Counted from the first letter of the stretch, positions 51,584 to 61,412 are shown. The stretch: 64,000 nucleotides of DNA from Oscillospiraceae bacterium (GCA_015065455.1 SVQI01000004.1:57502-121501); one strand, 5' to 3'. The notes: a model not told the origin generated them from the letters alone. Numbers and translations are program-made.

Positions 51584-52630
51584 ATGAAAAAAGTTAAATG
51601 GGGTGTAATTGGTGCCGGCGGTATAGCTGACCGTCGTACAATTCCCGGTTTGCTTCTTGCTGAAAATGCAGAGCTTGTTGCAGTAATGGAAGTAAATATG
51701 GAGCTTGCAGAAAAGATCAGAGCAAAATACGGCTGTAAGTATGCTTATGAAAATTTCCAGGAGCTTATTGACAACCCTGAGGTTGAAGCTATTTATATAG
51801 CATCTCCCGTTTTTGCACACGTTGAACCTGCATTGGCTGTTGCAAAGGCAGGAAAGCACCTTCTTTGCGAAAAGCCCATCGCTCTTTCCATTGAGGATTG
51901 CAAAAAGGTTATAGCTGCTTGCAATGAAGCTGGAATTAAGGCTGCAACAGGCTTTATGATGAGATTCGGCGCATATAACACAGCAATTAAGAAGTTTATC
52001 GCTGAAGGCGGAATCGGCGACGTTGTTTCTGCAAGAGCACAGTTTACATGCTGGTATCCTGACATTCCGGGTGCATGGCGTCAGGAAAAGAAGCTTTCGG
52101 GCGGCGGTGCGCTTGTAGATATGGCAGTACACGCTATAGATATTCTTGAATATATTATCGGTTCACAGGCAAAAGAGGTTGCCGCTTTCGTTGATACAAG
52201 AACGTTTAACTATAACGTTGATGACTCTGCAAACGTTCTCTTTAAGCTTGAAAACGGTACAGTGTGTTATGTAGATTCACACTTCAACGTTCCCGATGAA
52301 GCAGCAAAGTGTCATTTGGAAGTTTACGGTACCCGCGGTTCTATCATTGCAGAAAAGACACTTGGTCAGAACGATGAAGGTAAGGTAGAGATCTACTCAT
52401 CAAACGGCGGCGGTTACGATGCTGCACAGACAAGAAACGATGTAGAAGCTAAGACACTTGAAGTTGAGTTTGGTAATATGTACACAAGAGAGATTGAATC
52501 TTTCTCTAATTCTATTCTTAACGATGCTCCTATCGAAGTTCCGATAGAAATCGGCTTGCATATTCAGCAGGTAACAAATGCAGCTTACAGATCTGCAGAA
52601 AATAAGACTGTTGAAAAGGTTCTCGACTGA
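51584..52630 (+). CDS. Gfo/Idh/MocA-family NAD(P)-dependent oxidoreductase 1
   Basis: The 348-residue protein has an N-terminal Rossmann fold with VKWGVIGAGGIADRRTIPG (4-22), EAIYIASPVFAHVEPAL and the conserved GKHLLCEKPIALS (Glu-Lys-Pro motif, Lys about 97). The C-terminal alpha/beta dehydrogenase domain carries GGGALVDMAVHAIDILEYI (Asp and His of the active site). These enzymes oxidise or epimerise sugars, inositols and related compounds. GGAGG before the ATG. A terminator separates it from a second family member, to which it is only distantly similar. Substrate unknown. Confidence 0.88.
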   Translation: MKKVKWGVIGAGGIADRRTIPGLLLAENAELVAVMEVNMELAEKIRAKYGCKYAYENFQELIDNPEVEAIYIASPVFAHVEPALAVAKAGKHLLCEKPIALSIEDCKKVIAACNEAGIKAATGFMMRFGAYNTAIKKFIAEGGIGDVVSARAQFTCWYPDIPGAWRQEKKLSGGGALVDMAVHAIDILEYIIGSQAKEVAAFVDTRTFNYNVDDSANVLFKLENGTVCYVDSHFNVPDEAAKCHLEVYGTRGSIIAEKTLGQNDEGKVEIYSSNGGGYDAAQTRNDVEAKTLEVEFGNMYTREIESFSNSILNDAPIEVPIEIGLHIQQVTNAAYRSAENKTVEKVLD

Positions 52631-52654
52631 TTATTTGATTATTAAACAGACAAG

Positions 52655-52686
52655 AAACACATCGATGTATTTCGGTGTGTTTTTTA
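52655..52686 (+). terminator. Terminator between the two oxidoreductase genes
   Basis: Imperfect stem AAACACATCGA/TTCGGTGTGTTT with a T run. Confidence 0.75.
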
Positions 52687-52723
52687 TTGTGTAAATATTT
52701 GATTTTAATGTTGCAATTCTTAC

Positions 52724-52752
52724 TTGAAAAAAATAATATAATATGGTAAAAT
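52724..52752 (+). promoter_or_regulatory. Promoter of the second Gfo/Idh/MocA gene
   Basis: TTGAAA (52724-52729), 17-bp spacer, TAAAAT (52747-52752) preceded by TGG, which could act as an extended -10. Confidence 0.55.
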
Positions 52753-52796
52753 TTATAAGATACTGTAAATAAGATTTTTAAGGGGTTAAGGATATT

Positions 52797-53804
52797 TTGA
52801 AAAAATACGGAATTATGGTAATAGGTTGCGGCCATATAGGACGTCAGCACTTGAAAAATATTTATTACAGAGATAATATTCAGATTATTGCCACGATAGA
52901 CAAGGACGAAGAAAGTGCAAAATTGGCTGCAAGAAAGTACGGTTCTCTTGAATATGGTACGGATTACAGAAAATACTTGACTGATGATAGAGTTGATATA
53001 GTAATAATTGCTACATATACGGTGACACATTTGCCGATTTTAAAAGAGTGTGCGGAAAACGGTAAGCACGTATTGTGTGAAAAGCCGATAGCATCAAATC
53101 TTGCAGATGGAGAAGAGTTTGTAAGAATCGTTAAGACTTCAAAAATAAAGGTTCTTGTTGCTCATATTTTAAGACACAATAAATCATATATAAAGATAAG
53201 AGAAATGATAAGAAGCGGAGCGATAGGGGAACTTAAGACTGTCCGTATGGTGCAGAATCACCACGTGCTTGACGTAGAACGTTTTTCAAATTTACTTAAG
53301 GATTGTTCGCCCGTGCTTGACTGCGGTGTTCATTATATAGACGTAATGCAGTGGTTTACCGATTCAAAAGTGTGCGAGGTGTCAGGAGTTGGTACAAAAA
53401 TTGACAGCTCTGCCCCTAATAATGATTATACAATTATGACGTTCAGAATGGAGAACGGATGCGTGGGATATTATGAAGCCGGATGGAACAGAAATATTGA
53501 ATCGCAGAATATGAAAGAGTTTATAGGCACAAAGGGAAGAATTTCACTTGTGCTTAAGGAAATGAGAGCAAACGACAGAGAAGAGGGCGATTTGATTACT
53601 CTGTATAACGGTGAAAGCGGTGAATACAGAATAATAAACAACGATTCTCAATATAAGGATATGTACGGTCAGGTTTGCACTCTTATTGATATGATAGAGA
53701 ATAATACCGAGGGCAATCCGACGATAGAAAGCGTGTTCAGCGCGTTTAAGACTGCTTGTCTGGCACAGGAAGCTATTGAAAAAAATACAATTATAAGGCT
53801 TTAA
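52797..53804 (+). CDS. Gfo/Idh/MocA-family oxidoreductase 2
   Basis: The 335-residue protein has Rossmann motif IMVIGCGHIGRQHLKNI (6-22), HVLCEKPIASNLADGEE (Glu-Lys-Pro, about 94-110), then LDCGVHYIDVMQWF with the active-site Asp/His and GYYEAGWNRN. It starts with TTG at 52797. The GxGHxGRxHxxN motif is nearer to sugar-nucleotide or inositol dehydrogenases than that of its neighbour. It is 46 bp upstream of the U32 peptidase gene, with no terminator between, so they may be co-transcribed. Substrate unknown. Confidence 0.86.
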   Translation: MKKYGIMVIGCGHIGRQHLKNIYYRDNIQIIATIDKDEESAKLAARKYGSLEYGTDYRKYLTDDRVDIVIIATYTVTHLPILKECAENGKHVLCEKPIASNLADGEEFVRIVKTSKIKVLVAHILRHNKSYIKIREMIRSGAIGELKTVRMVQNHHVLDVERFSNLLKDCSPVLDCGVHYIDVMQWFTDSKVCEVSGVGTKIDSSAPNNDYTIMTFRMENGCVGYYEAGWNRNIESQNMKEFIGTKGRISLVLKEMRANDREEGDLITLYNGESGEYRIINNDSQYKDMYGQVCTLIDMIENNTEGNPTIESVFSAFKTACLAQEAIEKNTIIRL

Positions 53805-53850
53805 AAGCTTTTTGCATTATATTTAAACCGAAAGAGGTGAAGAAAATACC

Positions 53851-55539
53851 ATGAAAAGACTACCTGAAATATTGGCTCCCGCAGGTTCATACGAAACGCT
53901 TGAGGCTGCAATATCGGGCGGTGCTGACGCGGTATACCTTGGCGGAAAAATGTATAATGCCAGAATGAATGCAAAAAATTTCGATGATGAGGGAATCATC
54001 AAGGCGGTAGATTTATGCCACAAAAACGGTGTGAAATTATACGTAACGCTTAACACTCTTATATATGACAGATGTTTTGTCGATGCTTTGAAGTATGCCG
54101 AAAGTCTTTATTTGGCGGGTGTAGACGCTCTTATTACGGCAGACATAGGACTTGCTAAGACGTTGCGCAAATACTTACCCTCGTTTGAGCTTCACGCAAG
54201 CACTCAGATGTCGGGACATAATATAGAAAGCGCAGAATATCTTGCAGATATGGGCTTCAGCAGAATGGTGTGCGCCAGGGAAATGTCAAAGCAGGATATA
54301 GAATTATTGGTAAAAAAATCACCTATAGAAATAGAGATGTTTGTTCACGGAGCGATGTGTGTTTCGCAATCGGGACAGTGTCTTATGAGCTCGTTTATAG
54401 GAGGCAGAAGCGGAAACAGAGGCGAATGTGCTCAGCCGTGCCGATTGCCTTATAATAACGGTTATCCCATTTCGTTGAAGGATATGTGTCTTGCAAATCA
54501 TGTAAGAGAATTGATAGATATCGGTGTTTCTTCATTAAAAATAGAGGGAAGAATGAAGTCGCCTTCATACGTTTATTCAGTGGTTAATACTTATAGAAGG
54601 TTGCTTGATGAAAACAGAAACGCTACAAAAGATGAGATAGAAAAATTGGCGTCTGTATTCAGCAGAAGCGGTTTTTCGGATGGGTATTTTACTAAAAAAA
54701 TTGATAACAGTATGCTTGGTGTAAGAAGTACAAACGATAAAGAGCTTACCAAAAATGCAAACGTCAAACTGAAGCCGTACAAGAATCAAAAAGAAGAAAT
54801 AGTAAAAGAAGAAAGAAAAGATAGGCTTCCGCAAAATATAGAAATAGATAAAAGTAACAATACGTGCAAAAAGACAAACAGCGCGCGTTTTTATAATCCC
54901 GAGTCGATACCGGAAACGGATTATTTTGATACAATATATCTGCCGCTTGAAAGATTTGTAAAGGGGAAGGCTAACGGAATCGTTATGCCGCCTGTAATAT
55001 TTGACAGCGAGAAAGAAAGGGTAGAAGCACAACTAAAAAAAGCAAAAGAAAACGGAGCTTTGCATTGTCTTGTGGGCAATATTGGTTCATTAAGACTTGC
55101 TGAAAAATACGGTTTTATAATACACGGTGATTACAGACTGAACGTATATAATAACGCTTCGATGATGAATTTTGATTATATGAATAGTGTTATTGTTTCG
55201 CCTGAGTTGAGTTTAGCGCAGATAAGAGACATAAAGGGAAGTAAAAGCGTTATAGTATACGGAAAAGTTCCACTTATGACTATTGAAAAAAAGACGGGGC
55301 AGAGAGTTTTACGTGACAGAAAGAAAGTGGCTTTCCCAGTAATTAAAGAGGGCGGTCGCGAAATAGTAGTTAATTCTGTACCAATATATATGGGTGATAA
55401 GGATGACGCGTTAAAAAAGAGCTATATATTTGACCGTCACTTTATATTTACTACTGAGAATAAAGATGAAGTAAAATCGATAATAAATGCATATAAGAAA
55501 AAAACAGTGTGTAAAAATGCCGTAAAACGCATAAAATAG
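53851..55539 (+). CDS. U32 family peptidase (RlhA/TrhP type)
   Basis: The 562-residue protein has EILAPAGSYETLEAAISGGADAVYLGG (in part), VTLNTLIYDRCF, FELHASTQMSGHN, MFVHGAMCVSQSGQCLMSS and GNRGECAQPCR. The Cys cluster (in CAQPCR and nearby) belongs to U32 proteins and probably binds an iron-sulfur cluster. Well-studied relatives (TrhP/RlhA) hydroxylate RNA bases using prephenate rather than cutting proteins. The RNA-modifying role is therefore more likely than the family name suggests. The C-terminal 170 residues form a second DUF3656-like part. GAGGTG lies 11 bases before the ATG. The next gene encodes an aminopeptidase. Confidence 0.9.
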   Translation: MKRLPEILAPAGSYETLEAAISGGADAVYLGGKMYNARMNAKNFDDEGIIKAVDLCHKNGVKLYVTLNTLIYDRCFVDALKYAESLYLAGVDALITADIGLAKTLRKYLPSFELHASTQMSGHNIESAEYLADMGFSRMVCAREMSKQDIELLVKKSPIEIEMFVHGAMCVSQSGQCLMSSFIGGRSGNRGECAQPCRLPYNNGYPISLKDMCLANHVRELIDIGVSSLKIEGRMKSPSYVYSVVNTYRRLLDENRNATKDEIEKLASVFSRSGFSDGYFTKKIDNSMLGVRSTNDKELTKNANVKLKPYKNQKEEIVKEERKDRLPQNIEIDKSNNTCKKTNSARFYNPESIPETDYFDTIYLPLERFVKGKANGIVMPPVIFDSEKERVEAQLKKAKENGALHCLVGNIGSLRLAEKYGFIIHGDYRLNVYNNASMMNFDYMNSVIVSPELSLAQIRDIKGSKSVIVYGKVPLMTIEKKTGQRVLRDRKKVAFPVIKEGGREIVVNSVPIYMGDKDDALKKSYIFDRHFIFTTENKDEVKSIINAYKKKTVCKNAVKRIK

Positions 55540-55576
55540 AAAAAAACAATATATTTTCCGAAAGGAAGTCAGAGAT

Positions 55577-56800
55577 ATGACTAAGAAAACTTTAAAGAAT
55601 TATGCAAAATTAATAGCAAAATCGGGCGTAAACGTTCAGAAGGGACAGGAAGTGGTAATTACTGCGGAAACAGATCAGCCCGAGTTTGTTGCTCTTGTTG
55701 CAGAAGAATGTTACAAGCTGGGAGCAAAAAGGGTTGTTGTTGACTGGTGTTATCAGCCTTTAACAAAGCTTAACGTAAAATACCGTACACAGAGAGATCT
55801 CAGCAGAGTAGAAGAATATGAGGAAGCAAGACTTAAATACCGCCTTGAAACACTTCCCGCGATGATTCACTTGCATTCTGCAGATCCCGACGGATTAAAG
55901 GGGATAAATCAGGATAAATACAGCAAAGCAACACAGGCTATACGTAACGTAACAAAGAAATACAGAGATCAGATGGATAACAAGTATCAGTGGTGTATAG
56001 CGGCAGTTCCAAGCGTAGCGTGGGCAAAAAAAGTATTCCCCAATGAGAGAAAGAGCAAGGCTGTAGAAATGCTTTGGGAGGCTATTTTATATGCTTCAAG
56101 ATGTGATGATGATCCGATTGCTGCATGGGATAGCCATAATAAGAACTTGCACGAAAAATGCAAGTATCTCAATGACCTTAAGATAAAGACTCTTATATAT
56201 AAGGCGTCAAACGGTACTGATCTCAGAGTAGGAATGAATGAGGACGGAGAGTTTCTCGGAGGCGCTCACGAAACTCTTCAGGGTATTGAATATAACGCTA
56301 ATATTCCTAGCGAAGAGGTCTTCGTATCTCCCAAGAAGGGTATTGCTGAGGGTATAGTTTATTCATCAAAGCCTTTGTCGTATCAGGGAGAGGTTATAGA
56401 CAATTTCTCAATAAGATTTGAAAACGGTAAGGCAGTTGAGGTAAAGGCGGAGAAGAATGAGGAGCTTTTGAAAAAGCTTATATCAATGGACGAGGGCTCA
56501 AGCTATCTTGGCGAATGTGCATTGGTTCCTTATGATTCACCTATAAGAAATTCGGGTGTGCTTTTCTATACGACGTTGTTTGATGAAAATGCCGCTTGTC
56601 ACTTCGCTTTGGGACGCGGATTTACCAATACAATTAAAGATTATGATAAATATACGTTGGAAGAGCTTCACGAAAAGGGAATTAACGATTCGATGATCCA
56701 TGTTGATTTTATGATCGGAACAGAGGATCTTGATATTACCGCTGAAACCTTTGATGGCAAGAAAGTGCAGATATTCAAAAACGGTAATTGGGCATTCTGA
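55577..56800 (+). CDS. M29-family metallo-aminopeptidase (PepS/AmpS type)
   Basis: The 407-residue protein has the M29 arrangement: LIAKSGVNVQKGQEVVI, GAKRVVVDWCYQP, then the metal-binding part with GTDLRVGM, NIPSEEVFVSPKKG (Glu ligands), and STLGECALVPYDSP-like YLGECALVPYD, HFALGRGF and MIHVDFMIGT (His/Asp ligands). It removes N-terminal amino acids from peptides in the cytoplasm with two divalent metals. AAAGGAAG ribosome site. It is 37 bp after the U32 gene, likely co-transcribed, and ends at a strong terminator. Confidence 0.92.
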   Translation: MTKKTLKNYAKLIAKSGVNVQKGQEVVITAETDQPEFVALVAEECYKLGAKRVVVDWCYQPLTKLNVKYRTQRDLSRVEEYEEARLKYRLETLPAMIHLHSADPDGLKGINQDKYSKATQAIRNVTKKYRDQMDNKYQWCIAAVPSVAWAKKVFPNERKSKAVEMLWEAILYASRCDDDPIAAWDSHNKNLHEKCKYLNDLKIKTLIYKASNGTDLRVGMNEDGEFLGGAHETLQGIEYNANIPSEEVFVSPKKGIAEGIVYSSKPLSYQGEVIDNFSIRFENGKAVEVKAEKNEELLKKLISMDEGSSYLGECALVPYDSPIRNSGVLFYTTLFDENAACHFALGRGFTNTIKDYDKYTLEELHEKGINDSMIHVDFMIGTEDLDITAETFDGKKVQIFKNGNWAF

Positions 56801-56807
56801 TAAATAT

Positions 56808-56840
56808 AAAAAAATCTCGGTAATAACCGAGATTTTTTGT
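56808..56840. terminator. Bidirectional terminator between aminopeptidase and ABC exporter
   Basis: A 12-bp stem AAAAAATCTCGG/CCGAGATTTTTT (56809-56820 with 56827-56838), six-base loop. Confidence 0.9.
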
Positions 56841-56843
56841 TTT

Positions 56844-59800
56844 TTATTCTGTTCTTAGAGCAACCACAGGGTCTTTCTTTGCTGCACTTCTTGAGGGAAT
56901 TATACCCGAAATGAGAGTGAGGCATATACTTATAACTATGAGTATAATTGCCGCAGGTAAGGGAAGTACAGCCTTAAGATTTGCAATGCCCGTAAGTGCC
57001 TTAAGAATAATATTTATCGGTATGCAGAGCAGATAGGTTACTACAACACCCAAAAGACCCGAGGTAAAGCCTACGATCATTGTTTCAGCGTTAAACATAC
57101 CCGAGACGTTCTTTTTGGATGCTCCGATAGCGCGAAGAATACCGATTTCTTTTGTTCTTTCCTGTACGGAAATAAGAGTGATTACTCCGATCATAATTGA
57201 AGAAACAATAAGCGATATTGCGACAAACGCAATAAGAACATAAGTAATAGCATCAATTATTGTGGTGATAGATGCCATCATAATGCCGAAGTAGTCGGTA
57301 TATTTGATTTGTTTAAGTTCGTCAACGTTTTTGTTGTATTTTGCAATAGCGTCAGTAATAATATCCTTGTTTTCAAAAGAAGATGCATAGAGGTTGATTG
57401 TAGCCGGAGATTCAAGGTCAATATAACCCATCACAAGAAGATTGTCTTCGTATGTTGAGTCAGAAAATTCCATTATCTCATCATAATATTGTGCGCAGAG
57501 CTGTGTGGGATAAGCAGGGAGAGAATTGTCGAGTGTTGCTGCCAACATTTCGGGACTCATACCCGCCATCTGTGTCATAACGCCTTTAGCGTATTCTGCC
57601 TTTATCTGCTCTGTCAGCATGGTTGTGAAGTATGACATAATATCTTCGTCTGACATAGATGCAAGATATTCGTTGATATCTTCTATAGATACTCCCATTT
57701 GCTGACTGAGCGCATTGGCAATCATACCTTCAATGTCTTTTCTTGTCAGGTTTGCAGTTTTCTGTTCAATTATCTGTGTTACGTAATCTTCGGGGGGGAT
57801 GCAGCTTAAGGCTATAAATGCCGCAGCTTTTCCTTTTGTGTCAAGCTGAGAAATATATTCGCGGAATGCTGCTTCTTTTTGTTCGTTGGTTAATGACTCT
57901 GTGGTTGAACCAAAGGGAAGACCAGTAAGAATATCGGTGTTAGGTGATTTTAACTGCGCGTCAATAACGGGGGAGTTTTTTGCTTTTTCAATCAAGTGCT
58001 TTGTCAGTTTATCAGTATAGCATATACTACCTTTGAGCATTGTTGTGTCTGCATCTTCATTGGGACGGATTATACCGGTAACTTTAAGTGACAGAGCGTT
58101 ATCATAGAGATATTTCAAACCTGCTTCTGTTTCTCTGAGATCTTTATAAAGTCCGGTTTCTTCATCGTATCTGAAGCAGTCAGCATTGAGAATTGTTTTA
58201 TATTCAGTGTTGCAAATCTCTTCGTATGACCATTTAACGATTTCTTTGTTACTAAGGGGTGTACCGTTGACAGCAGCGTCTGCGAGTACAGCGATATCAT
58301 CAGCCGAAAGAAGACCGAGCGCGTAAAGTGTTATATCGTCGAGCTCGTTGTTTTCATCAACAACAAGCACAACTTCATCGTAATTGTTGGGCCACGAACC
58401 GTATATTACGTCATATTGTTCATGCAATAAATCGTTAACCGGAGCGCCGTTTTTACCGGGAAGAAGCTCCTGCCATAAAGTTGTACCCATACCTCCACCC
58501 ATCGAGGACATTTGTGATGAAGACGACATACCCGGCATACCCATCATAGAAGAAAAATCAATTCCTATATATTTAAGCATCAGGTTCATAATGATTTCTT
58601 CGAGGTCAGAACGCAAAATTACACCGTCAACTGTCTTGGTGTAAATCTGCATGTCGAGATTGTAAGAATACTGAACGCCGTTTAAAGCTGTGGAAAGCTC
58701 GTTGTTTTCTTTTTTGATTTCATTTTCAAGGAACGTTTTGAATGCTTTAAGGTCGTTTTCTGTTTTTTGAATGCTGTTCATAGCGTTTATCATATCGAAA
58801 AGCGCATTCTTTTTGTATACAGCATCATTTTCGTGGGAATTATCCTCGCTTGAAACTTTCATAAAGGCTTCGATAAGAGATGACATTTCTATAGTCGATG
58901 CTTCAAGTGTCAAAGGGTATGCAGAAAGAGTGCTTTCCTGCACTGCATTTATATATGTCGTCATACCTTGGGAAATAGCAAGAATCAGAGCAATTCCGAT
59001 AATACCGATACTTCCGGCAAATGAAGTAAGAATGGTTCTTCCTTTTTTAGTGAAAAGGTTTTTGAGAGAAAGACCGAACGAAGTAAAGATCGACATAGAC
59101 GGTCTTTTCATCTTTTTTTCTTCTTCAATTCTTTTCTTTGAAATCTCCGTTTCTTTAGATATTTCTTCGTCTTTGAGAGGATTTGAGTCGCCCTTGATTT
59201 CTCCATCGAGCATATTTATTATTCTTGTCGAATATTTTTCTGCTAAATCGGGGTTATGAGTAACCATAATAACGAGCTTATCTTTTGATATTTCTTTGAG
59301 AATATCCATAACCTGAACGCTCGTTTCGGTGTCGAGAGCACCTGTGGGTTCGTCGGCAAGTATTATATCGGGATTGTTTACGAGTGCACGGGCAATAGCC
59401 ACTCTCTGCATCTGACCGCCCGACATTTCACTCGGTCTTTTCTTAAATTGACCTTCAAGTCCGACGTCAATGAGTGCCTGTTTTGCTCTTTTTCTGCGTT
59501 CTGTTTTTGATACGCCGGAAAGAGTAAGTGCAAGTTCAACGTTCTGAAGAACAGATTGGTGAGGAATTAGATTATAACTTTGGAACACAAAACCGATAGA
59601 ATGGTTTCTATAAGTATCCCAATCTCTGTCCTTAAAATATTTTGTAGAGCGCCCGTTTATAAAAAGGTTTCCCGCTGTATACTGATCAAGACCGCCGATA
59701 ATATTGAGCATCGTGGTTTTTCCGCATCCCGAAGGGCCGAGAACCGAAACAAATTCAGCCGAACGGAACGAGAGATCTATTCCTTTAAGTGCGTGAACTG

Positions 59801-59849
59801 TTCCATCACCTGCAGGATAATCTTTTTTTATGTTTTTTAATTCAAGCAT
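56844..59849 (-). CDS. MacB-like ABC transporter, fused ATPase and FtsX-type permease
   Basis: The 1001-residue protein starts with a LolD/MacB ATPase (1-230: Walker A GPSGCGKTT, MSGGQMQRVAIARAL, Walker B IILADEPTGALD). A membrane helix follows near 275-300, then a large extracytoplasmic region (about 305-830), and an FtsX domain with three helices (about 845-990), including SVQERTKEIGILRAIGASKKNV. MacB-type systems move or act mechanically on periplasmic/extracellular substrates rather than pumping across the membrane. In Firmicutes they often serve peptide-antibiotic defence or lipoprotein traffic. A Met/Ser/Gly-rich stretch (FSSMMGMPGMSSSSQMSSMG) lies in the outer region. AAAGGC ribosome site. 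No two-component genes adjoin it. Confidence 0.9.
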   Translation of the reverse strand: MLELKNIKKDYPAGDGTVHALKGIDLSFRSAEFVSVLGPSGCGKTTMLNIIGGLDQYTAGNLFINGRSTKYFKDRDWDTYRNHSIGFVFQSYNLIPHQSVLQNVELALTLSGVSKTERRKRAKQALIDVGLEGQFKKRPSEMSGGQMQRVAIARALVNNPDIILADEPTGALDTETSVQVMDILKEISKDKLVIMVTHNPDLAEKYSTRIINMLDGEIKGDSNPLKDEEISKETEISKKRIEEEKKMKRPSMSIFTSFGLSLKNLFTKKGRTILTSFAGSIGIIGIALILAISQGMTTYINAVQESTLSAYPLTLEASTIEMSSLIEAFMKVSSEDNSHENDAVYKKNALFDMINAMNSIQKTENDLKAFKTFLENEIKKENNELSTALNGVQYSYNLDMQIYTKTVDGVILRSDLEEIIMNLMLKYIGIDFSSMMGMPGMSSSSQMSSMGGGMGTTLWQELLPGKNGAPVNDLLHEQYDVIYGSWPNNYDEVVLVVDENNELDDITLYALGLLSADDIAVLADAAVNGTPLSNKEIVKWSYEEICNTEYKTILNADCFRYDEETGLYKDLRETEAGLKYLYDNALSLKVTGIIRPNEDADTTMLKGSICYTDKLTKHLIEKAKNSPVIDAQLKSPNTDILTGLPFGSTTESLTNEQKEAAFREYISQLDTKGKAAAFIALSCIPPEDYVTQIIEQKTANLTRKDIEGMIANALSQQMGVSIEDINEYLASMSDEDIMSYFTTMLTEQIKAEYAKGVMTQMAGMSPEMLAATLDNSLPAYPTQLCAQYYDEIMEFSDSTYEDNLLVMGYIDLESPATINLYASSFENKDIITDAIAKYNKNVDELKQIKYTDYFGIMMASITTIIDAITYVLIAFVAISLIVSSIMIGVITLISVQERTKEIGILRAIGASKKNVSGMFNAETMIVGFTSGLLGVVVTYLLCIPINIILKALTGIANLKAVLPLPAAIILIVISICLTLISGIIPSRSAAKKDPVVALRTE

Positions 59850-60026
59850 TATAAAAAACTGCCTTTCTGTTAATACTTTGTTATGTTATGGAACTATTAT
59901 GTACAATAAAAGTATTGTAACAAAATTATGTAAACACAGTATAAACTTTCTTGATTATTTTTTATATATTTTTTTAACAATTTACTAATATTGTCAAAAA
60001 AATGTAGATTAACAGCGGAAAATGAC

Positions 60027-60055
60027 TTGTAATTTTAACAAAAAAAGTATATAAT
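60027..60055 (+). promoter_or_regulatory. pgsA promoter
   Basis: TTGTAA (60027-60032), 17-bp spacer, TATAAT (60050-60055). Confidence 0.7.
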
Positions 60056-60117
60056 AAACAGTTAAGGGAGAAAAATAGTTGTTACAGTATAGTGATATGA
60101 GGGGGAGTGAGTTGATA

Positions 60118-60720
60118 ATGGAGAGCAAATTCAGTGATAGCTTTAGAGATGATGGCAAGATAAAAGTATTTACAATACCCAATATTTTGTCAATGTTTCG
60201 CATATGTTTGATACCGTTATTTATATGGTTGTATGTAAATAAAAATGACAGAGAAGCCTTCTTTATATTGATATTATCGGGAATGACAGATGTTGTTGAC
60301 GGCTTTATAGCGCGCCGTTTTGGAATGATTAGTGCCGTTGGAAAAGCTCTTGACCCCATATCTGATAAATTGACTCAGGTTGCGGTACTTTACTGTTTGT
60401 TGAACAGATTTGAGGCTATGTGGATACCTTTTGTGTTGATGATATTCAAAGAGGTTTTTTCAGCGTTTGCGGCTTTTCTTGCTATAAAGAAAACAGGAGA
60501 GGTTCACGGAGCTGATTGGCATGGCAAATTAACAACAATATCATTATACGGAATGATGGGATTGCATATTGTATGGCAAAATATTCCGCCGGTCTTATCA
60601 AACGTACTTGTAGGAATATGTGTAGTATTTATGCTTATATCTTTGGTAATGTATAGTATAAGAAATTTTAGTATGGCTAAGAATGCCAAGGTGATTGAAA
60701 AGGAAAAAGAAATCGCATGA
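60118..60720 (+). CDS. pgsA: CDP-diacylglycerol-glycerol-3-phosphate 3-phosphatidyltransferase (PgsA-like)
   Basis: The 200-residue membrane protein has the CDP-alcohol phosphotransferase motif complete: D58-x2-D61-G-x2-A65-R66-x8-G75-x3-D79-x3-D83 (starting DVVDGFIARRFG). Helices lie at about 22-40, 45-60, 85-105, 110-130 and 145-185. It likely makes phosphatidylglycerol phosphate. Other CDP-alcohol transferases share the motif, so the acceptor is inferred from the PNILSMFRI start. ATG 60118 has GGGGGAG ten bases before it; TTG at 60079 with AAGGGAG is an alternative. Its stop overlaps the next gene's start (ATGA). Confidence 0.85.
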   Translation: MESKFSDSFRDDGKIKVFTIPNILSMFRICLIPLFIWLYVNKNDREAFFILILSGMTDVVDGFIARRFGMISAVGKALDPISDKLTQVAVLYCLLNRFEAMWIPFVLMIFKEVFSAFAAFLAIKKTGEVHGADWHGKLTTISLYGMMGLHIVWQNIPPVLSNVLVGICVVFMLISLVMYSIRNFSMAKNAKVIEKEKEIA

Positions 60721-61406
60721 ATAAGTTTTTGAAATGGCTTGATAATTTCTGGTATCATTATAAGTGGCATACTATAATAGGCGTATTTGCGGCTGTTTTT
60801 CTTATAGTGGGAGTAGGTCAAATGCTTGGAAAAGAGAAGGTTGATGCTTACATAATGTATGCGGGGCCTACTGCTTTTTTTCCTGATGAGCTCGAACAGA
60901 TTCAGGATTCATTTGAAAGTATTGTACCCGATTTTAATAACGACGGGAAAAAGGTTGTAGAGTTTATAGATATCACCGTATTAACGGATAATCAAATAGC
61001 AGAGAACAGAAAGAAAGCGCAGGAAGAGGGCGTGAAATACGAGCCCGATATGGAATATATAATGGATATGAGAAAGAAGTTCAAGCTACATATCCAGAGC
61101 GGAGATGCATATTTACTACTGCTTGATCCTGAGATGTATGATATGGATAAAGACGTTGGAATCTACCGCAAGCTCAGTGATATAGGAATTGAGTCGGAAT
61201 ATGCTTTTGATGATAATTCAATAGTATTTAAGCAAACAGATTTCGGAAAATATTTTTCTGTATTTAAGGAGTTTCCCGACGATACTCTTATGTGCTTCAG
61301 AACAATGAATATTCCTTCAAAAATAAGGGGAGACAAAGAACAGAAAAAGTATAATGAACAGCTTGAACTTATGAAGAAGATTCTTGAATTTTCAACTGCA
61401 GAATAA
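60717..61406 (+). CDS. Unknown membrane-anchored protein, 229 aa
   Basis: One N-terminal membrane helix (residues 17-37, WHTIIGVFAAVFLIVGVGQML) preceded by NKFLKWLDNFWYHYKWH anchors a soluble domain with alternating beta strands and helices. It includes VDAYIMYAGPTAFFPDELEQ, DAYLLLLDPEMYD and a helical C-terminus. The ATG overlaps the pgsA stop by four bases, so the two are translationally coupled. I have seen similar proteins of this size (basic N-terminus, WHxxxG helix, then a periplasmic-binding-like alpha/beta domain) in clostridial genomes annotated as hypothetical. The coupling suggests membrane-lipid or envelope work, which is only inference. Confidence 0.65.
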   Translation: MNKFLKWLDNFWYHYKWHTIIGVFAAVFLIVGVGQMLGKEKVDAYIMYAGPTAFFPDELEQIQDSFESIVPDFNNDGKKVVEFIDITVLTDNQIAENRKKAQEEGVKYEPDMEYIMDMRKKFKLHIQSGDAYLLLLDPEMYDMDKDVGIYRKLSDIGIESEYAFDDNSIVFKQTDFGKYFSVFKEFPDDTLMCFRTMNIPSKIRGDKEQKKYNEQLELMKKILEFSTAE

Positions 61407-61412
61407 TACAGT

